NCBI GenBank assembly: GCA_946481195.1
Contig: CAMLNG010000185.1
Location: 1 to 7,164, forward strand
Length of the DNA: 7,164 bases
Source: an uncultured Chromatiaceae bacterium
Lineage (GTDB): Bacteria > Pseudomonadota > Gammaproteobacteria > Enterobacterales > Alteromonadaceae
Direction of reading: 5' to 3'
Shown: positions 5,130-7,164 of the stretch, one piece after another
Layout of the letters: every line of letters begins with the position of its first letter
Position numbering within the stretch: the stretch's first letter is position 1
Made by a program: the position numbers and the translations under genes
The notes under the pieces: model-generated
The model's database searches: none
What the model was told of the DNA's origin: nothing
What the model saw: only the letters and a program-made list of their open reading frames with translations

Positions 5130-6218
5130 TCAACAGCCCCTAGGCGAATAATAGGGCTGAATCACAGCGGCAAAACCTTTGGTGTGGGCGACCTGAAGGG
5201 CGTCTATATCATAACGCCAGTTTGCTTCGACTACCCAGACCGCGTCGATACCGACCGCAATGTCCCACCCGACAGTTTTCAGAAATGGCATTGATTTGTG
5301 CACAGCTGCAATTGTCGCCAGCACCTGTGGCCAGCAAGGCAGGACAAAGTTGTCCAGCATGACACCTGTTTCCGGGTGCTGACTGACTTCAGTCATGATC
5401 GGCCAGTGTTGGTTGCAAGCTTGTTTGGTCGACAATAAACGACCATTGTCGACGTCCACTGCGGCAATCAGATTACCGCTCGTGCCATGACTGAAATTAT
5501 CGGTTTGGTTCTGGCCACAGATGATGCGGAAAAAAGAACCGATAGCCCGGACTTCACCCTGCTCAATGACCGAGACGACCCGAATAGTGGACAGGTGCGG
5601 CGAGCCGGTGAGCTGGCGGATCACCGGATGATTCAACACATGCGGCTGCACCAGCATCGGAATGCCTCTGTGGATGAGCTGAAAAATCAGCGCCGCAAAA
5701 CTTTCTATGCTGCAAGGGCCGTCTGCCAGCAGGACCTTGTCCCCCTGACGTTCAAAGGCAAAGGCATGTTGCCCGTGCGAGCCTTTTTGCGGTTTGGCGA
5801 AGTAGCGGCCATCGGGTAAAAACTGCACCAGTTGGTTGGCGCTGTTTAGATTTGGCACCGTTGCTGCGGCATCGTCTGACTGGCTCAGCAGGCAAATAAC
5901 CGCAGGTGTGGTGATATGGTGATAGCTACAGTGTTGATAAAATGCCAATTTGTCGTCCGTCAGCTGACGACCCCGCGTTGAAACCTGGCTGGCCAGGACA
6001 TGTTTAAAGGGTTCGTTACGGAGAAATTGTGCCCAGTCTTTGCTTGCGACCCTTGGTAACTGATAAATCGTGAAGTCGCGGGCACCGATACCATATTTCA
6101 GCCGGCAAAATACTGGTGCAATAATGAACCAAAGGGTCCGGACCCCGCGGATCTGACTACATGCGTACAAAGTGGCTTGCAGATAATCCCGCCAGACAAT
6201 AATCCATTGTTGTTTCAT
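5130..6218 (-). CDS. Sugar-transfer-associated ATP-grasp-type ligase
   Basis: This encodes 362 residues. The start at 6218 is chosen because GGAG is 6 nt upstream, while the ATG at 6230 has no ribosome site. The ATP-grasp fold is recognisable. YFAKPQKGSHGQ (139-150) has the nucleotide-binding lysine K142 and a glycine loop, and LVQPHV (189-194) is at the hinge strand. STIRVVSV (210-217) contributes R213, and the NFSHGTSGNLIAAVD segment spans 241-255. The metal-binding end GWDIAVGIDAVWVVEANW (317-334) has D319, E331 and N333. This matches the sugar-transfer-associated ATP-grasp family (ATPgrasp_ST), often found near surface-polysaccharide genes. ATP-grasp enzymes couple an acid to an amine or thiol through an acyl-phosphate; the substrates here are unknown. 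The N-terminus has a hydrophobic patch (about 26-38) that could be a membrane-association helix. No glycosyltransferase is adjacent; it appears monocistronic. Confidence 0.82.
   Translation of the reverse strand: MKQQWIIVWRDYLQATLYACSQIRGVRTLWFIIAPVFCRLKYGIGARDFTIYQLPRVASKDWAQFLRNEPFKHVLASQVSTRGRQLTDDKLAFYQHCSYHHITTPAVICLLSQSDDAAATVPNLNSANQLVQFLPDGRYFAKPQKGSHGQHAFAFERQGDKVLLADGPCSIESFAALIFQLIHRGIPMLVQPHVLNHPVIRQLTGSPHLSTIRVVSVIEQGEVRAIGSFFRIICGQNQTDNFSHGTSGNLIAAVDVDNGRLLSTKQACNQHWPIMTEVSQHPETGVMLDNFVLPCWPQVLATIAAVHKSMPFLKTVGWDIAVGIDAVWVVEANWRYDIDALQVAHTKGFAAVIQPYYSPRGC
5134..5159. terminator. Weak stem-loop at the convergent gene junction
   Basis: CAGCCC (5134-5139) pairs with GGGCTG (5154-5159); the stem can be extended by TA/TA past one bulged C. 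It lies within the last codons of the ATP-grasp gene, just after the stop of the solute-binding gene. Neither side has a T-run, so termination here is only a possibility. Confidence 0.25.
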
Positions 6219-6224
6219 CTGACA

Positions 6225-6228
6225 CTCC
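6225..6228 (-). promoter_or_regulatory. Ribosome binding site that selects the 6218 start
   Basis: GGAG on the minus strand lies 6 nt before the ATG at 6218-6216. It overlaps the alternative in-frame ATG at 6230, which itself lacks a ribosome site. Confidence 0.6.
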
Positions 6229-6241
6229 ATTGTGCTGGTTA

Positions 6242-6269
6242 ATTTTTATCCAGACTCCAGTGTAGTCAA
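6242..6269 (-). promoter_or_regulatory. Candidate promoter of the ATP-grasp gene
   Basis: On the minus strand TTGACT (complement of 6264-6269, 5/6 to the -35 consensus) is followed after 16 bp by AAAAAT (complement of 6242-6247, 4/6 to the -10 consensus). It is 24 bp upstream of the chosen start codon, leaving a short leader. Confidence 0.4.
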
Positions 6270-6339
6270 CACAGCACAGATGGCGAACAAGCGCACTCAA
6301 TTCAATTGAATCACGGTTGAAAAATCACTAAGGAACTAA

Positions 6340-6558
6340 ATGGCAGGTAAAGGATTCTCGGCGCGGCCTGCAATGGGTGATTCGTAAACTGAACCAAAAA
6401 CGTCCCCGATCAAAGCAGATAGGCCCACAGATCTAAATCTGATAATTTCCAGCACACTGGGCAGTGAAAAACAGCAGAGTGATCAGTCAAAATCAGCAGA
6501 GGTGATCAGTTTCGTCAGTGCCAGCACGTGTAGGCGCTGCAGCAAATTGACAGCCTAG
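6340..6558 (+). pseudogene. Possible small ORF broken by an in-frame TAA
   Basis: An AAGGA site (6330-6334) precedes an ATG at 6340 by 5 nt and opens a 15-codon frame (reading MAGKGFSARPAMGDS) that ends at TAA 6385-6387. The same frame then stays open for 56 codons to TAG 6556-6558, with plausible polar composition (for example KADRPTDLNLIISSTLG). The opening resembles, from memory, the N-termini of small ribbon-helix-helix proteins that accompany ParA-type genes, but the remainder shows no such domain. The 22-bp tandem repeat inside it is not a multiple of three, which argues against protein selection. It may be a decayed gene or chance; confidence is low. Confidence 0.2.
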
Positions 6559-6597
6559 CTGGTGAGGGCTGATCACTTCTACTGGAAATGACTGATC
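6408..6597. other. Gene-poor stretch with clustered GATC sites
   Basis: The stretch from about 6231 to 6629 has no convincing intact gene. Within it, six GATC tetramers lie in 190 bp (at 6408, 6430, 6481, 6504, 6571 and 6594), against roughly one per 300 bp elsewhere in the window by manual count. Three are in TGATCA palindromes: GTGATCAG at 6479-6486 and 6502-6509, and the inverse CTGATCAC at 6569-6576. A bulged hairpin, TAGGC (6531-6535) with GCCTA (6553-6557), lies between them. Such clusters occur at Dam/SeqA-sensitive control regions and replication origins, but no DnaA boxes or replication gene are seen, so function is unassigned. Confidence 0.35.
6472..6510. repeat. Two-copy tandem direct repeat, period 22 bp
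   Basis: CAGCAGAGTGATCAGT (6472-6487) recurs as CAGCAGAGGTGATCAGT (6494-6510), differing by one inserted G. An inverted CTGATCAC core recurs at 6569-6576. It could be a protein-binding site or the trace of a mobile-element end; with two copies it is not a CRISPR array. Confidence 0.6.
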
Positions 6598-6629
6598 GGG
6601 CTGCTGGTCGTTTTGCACAGTTTGGGGAT

Positions 6630-6658
6630 AAAAAAGGACACCGGCTAGGGTGTCCTTT
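6630..6658 (-). terminator. Rho-independent terminator of the right-end minus-strand operon
   Basis: A perfect 10-bp stem, AAAGGACACC (6633-6642) with GGTGTCCTTT (6649-6658), encloses a 6-nt loop. On the minus strand the stem runs into six T residues (complement of 6630-6635). It lies 9 bp past the stop codon of the small membrane protein, the expected position for ending that transcript. On the plus strand the T-run is only three, so it acts mainly on the minus strand. Confidence 0.88.
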
Positions 6659-6667
6659 CGGTTCAGA

Positions 6668-6985
6668 TTATAAGTTTTTGAGCTTGTTAAAGAAAAATAT
6701 CATATAAGCAATAAATATTACTAACAAGATATATATAAATGTTGTGTTGAAGTATCCATAAAACTTTGACACCGCGAATGCAACAAGAAACAAACAATAT
6801 ACAAAGCAGAAGTGAAAAAAATGACGGAATTCACTTCTTGCTTTTTTGTAAAAGTTTGAATACACACATAGCCACGCAAGTACAACAAAGCAAACAATAG
6901 ATACTTCCCAAATCAATTTCAGAGTAAAGTAAGCCGTAACTAAAAATGGTGTTAAAGCAATATATTGTTTTCTAATTGAATTCAT
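6668..6985 (-). CDS. AT-rich small multi-helix membrane protein, function unknown
   Basis: This encodes 105 residues and is very hydrophobic and aromatic, with three to four membrane helices (about 8-24, 26-44, 57-75 and 82-99) and basic loops (FYKKARSEFR at 45-54, C-terminal KLKNL). The ATG at 6985-6983 shares its A with the stop codon of the upstream gene (TAATG), and AAGGA lies about 10 nt before it, so the two are co-translated. A strong terminator follows immediately. Base composition is clearly more AT-rich than genes to the left, suggesting horizontal acquisition. I do not recognise a family. A small, AT-rich, multi-pass protein right after a larger gene is typical of immunity proteins to membrane-active toxins, but also of holin-like or phage proteins; this is context only. 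Confidence 0.7.
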   Translation of the reverse strand: MNSIRKQYIALTPFLVTAYFTLKLIWEVSIVCFVVLAWLCVYSNFYKKARSEFRHFFHFCFVYCLFLVAFAVSKFYGYFNTTFIYILLVIFIAYMIFFFNKLKNL

Positions 6986-7164
6986 TATTTTTGTTCCTTA
7001 GGGATCTTTGCCGCATCAACCATAGACGCAGCTGAAGACACTAGTCCAATATTGCTAACAGTCTGAGCTAAAGCAGGGCTCACCGCAGAGAGGGCAATAG
7101 AACCAACTGCAGTTGCAGCCCCAATCTGGTTTGAAGTCGAATCATCCAAAGCTACTGCAGCAAC
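6985..7164 (-). CDS. C-terminal end of an Ala/Ser/Gly-rich protein (5' end outside window)
   Basis: The complement is open from the right edge to a TAA at 6987-6985, giving the last 59 residues. They are rich in small residues, with a central weakly hydrophobic stretch (IGAATAVGSIALSAVSPALA then SNIGLVSSAASMVDAA) and a short charged tail KIPKEQK. It resembles a glycine/alanine-zipper or membrane-inserting helical hairpin, but too little is visible to name a family. The one-base stop/start overlap (TAATG) with the small membrane protein shows a tight operon. Candidates are a polymorphic or bacteriocin-like toxin end, a phage structural protein, or an unrelated membrane protein. The coding frame is clear; the function is unknown. 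Confidence 0.7.
   Translation of the reverse strand, partial: VAAVALDDSTSNQIGAATAVGSIALSAVSPALAQTVSNIGLVSSAASMVDAAKIPKEQK

Noticed and set aside
5487..5819. A 110-codon plus-strand frame inside the ATP-grasp gene.
   Set aside because: It lies wholly antisense to conserved ATP-grasp motifs, and its translation is polar and unstructured with no ribosome site.
6472..6510. Possible CRISPR or iteron array.
   Set aside because: There are only two direct copies with a 6-nt gap between the repeated cores. There is no spacer structure, and no cas or replication gene is nearby.

Overview
The window looks like chromosomal DNA of a gammaproteobacterium. Codon use and protein types (the SbcC C-terminus, a DUF3019-like secreted protein, a Spo0M-like arrestin-fold protein, short intergenic gaps) suggest an Alteromonadales/Chromatiaceae-type genome such as Rheinheimera or Alishewanella. 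That placement is an inference from remembered family distribution, not from a search. Base composition is moderately GC-rich up to about 6.3 kb and then turns clearly AT-rich at the right end.

Left part (1-1774): the window opens inside sbcC, whose last 162 codons are visible. It converges on a small minus-strand gene for a four-helix membrane protein that is an internal duplication. A hairpin covers the sbcC stop codon. That membrane-protein gene diverges from a Spo0M-family gene, and the AT-rich gap between them carries a long interrupted dyad.

Centre (1775-5125): a co-directional cluster follows: a secreted Cys-rich DUF3019-like protein, an OmpR-family response regulator, a sensor histidine kinase with a four-cysteine periplasmic loop, and a periplasmic solute-binding-type protein starting at TTG. 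The first three genes overlap by ATGA junctions, so they are almost certainly co-translated. The fourth follows after 57 bp. This looks like a signalling module: an envelope sensor with two secreted accessory proteins, phosphorelay to a DNA-binding regulator, and no transporter permease in view. The leader of this cluster carries, on the opposite strand, a stretch resembling the conserved core of a cobalamin riboswitch. Nothing downstream of it on that strand is an obvious target.

Right part (5126-7164): a minus-strand ATP-grasp enzyme of the sugar-transfer-associated type converges on the signalling cluster with only 4 bp between the stop codons. Then comes about 400 bp without a convincing gene, holding a possible broken small ORF, a 22-bp tandem repeat and a cluster of GATC sites. 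A strong minus-strand terminator closes a two-gene minus-strand operon: an AT-rich small multi-helix membrane protein, and upstream of it the Ala/Ser/Gly-rich C-terminus of a gene that runs out of the window. This right end looks like accessory, recently acquired DNA; a toxin/immunity-type pair is one possibility, unproven.
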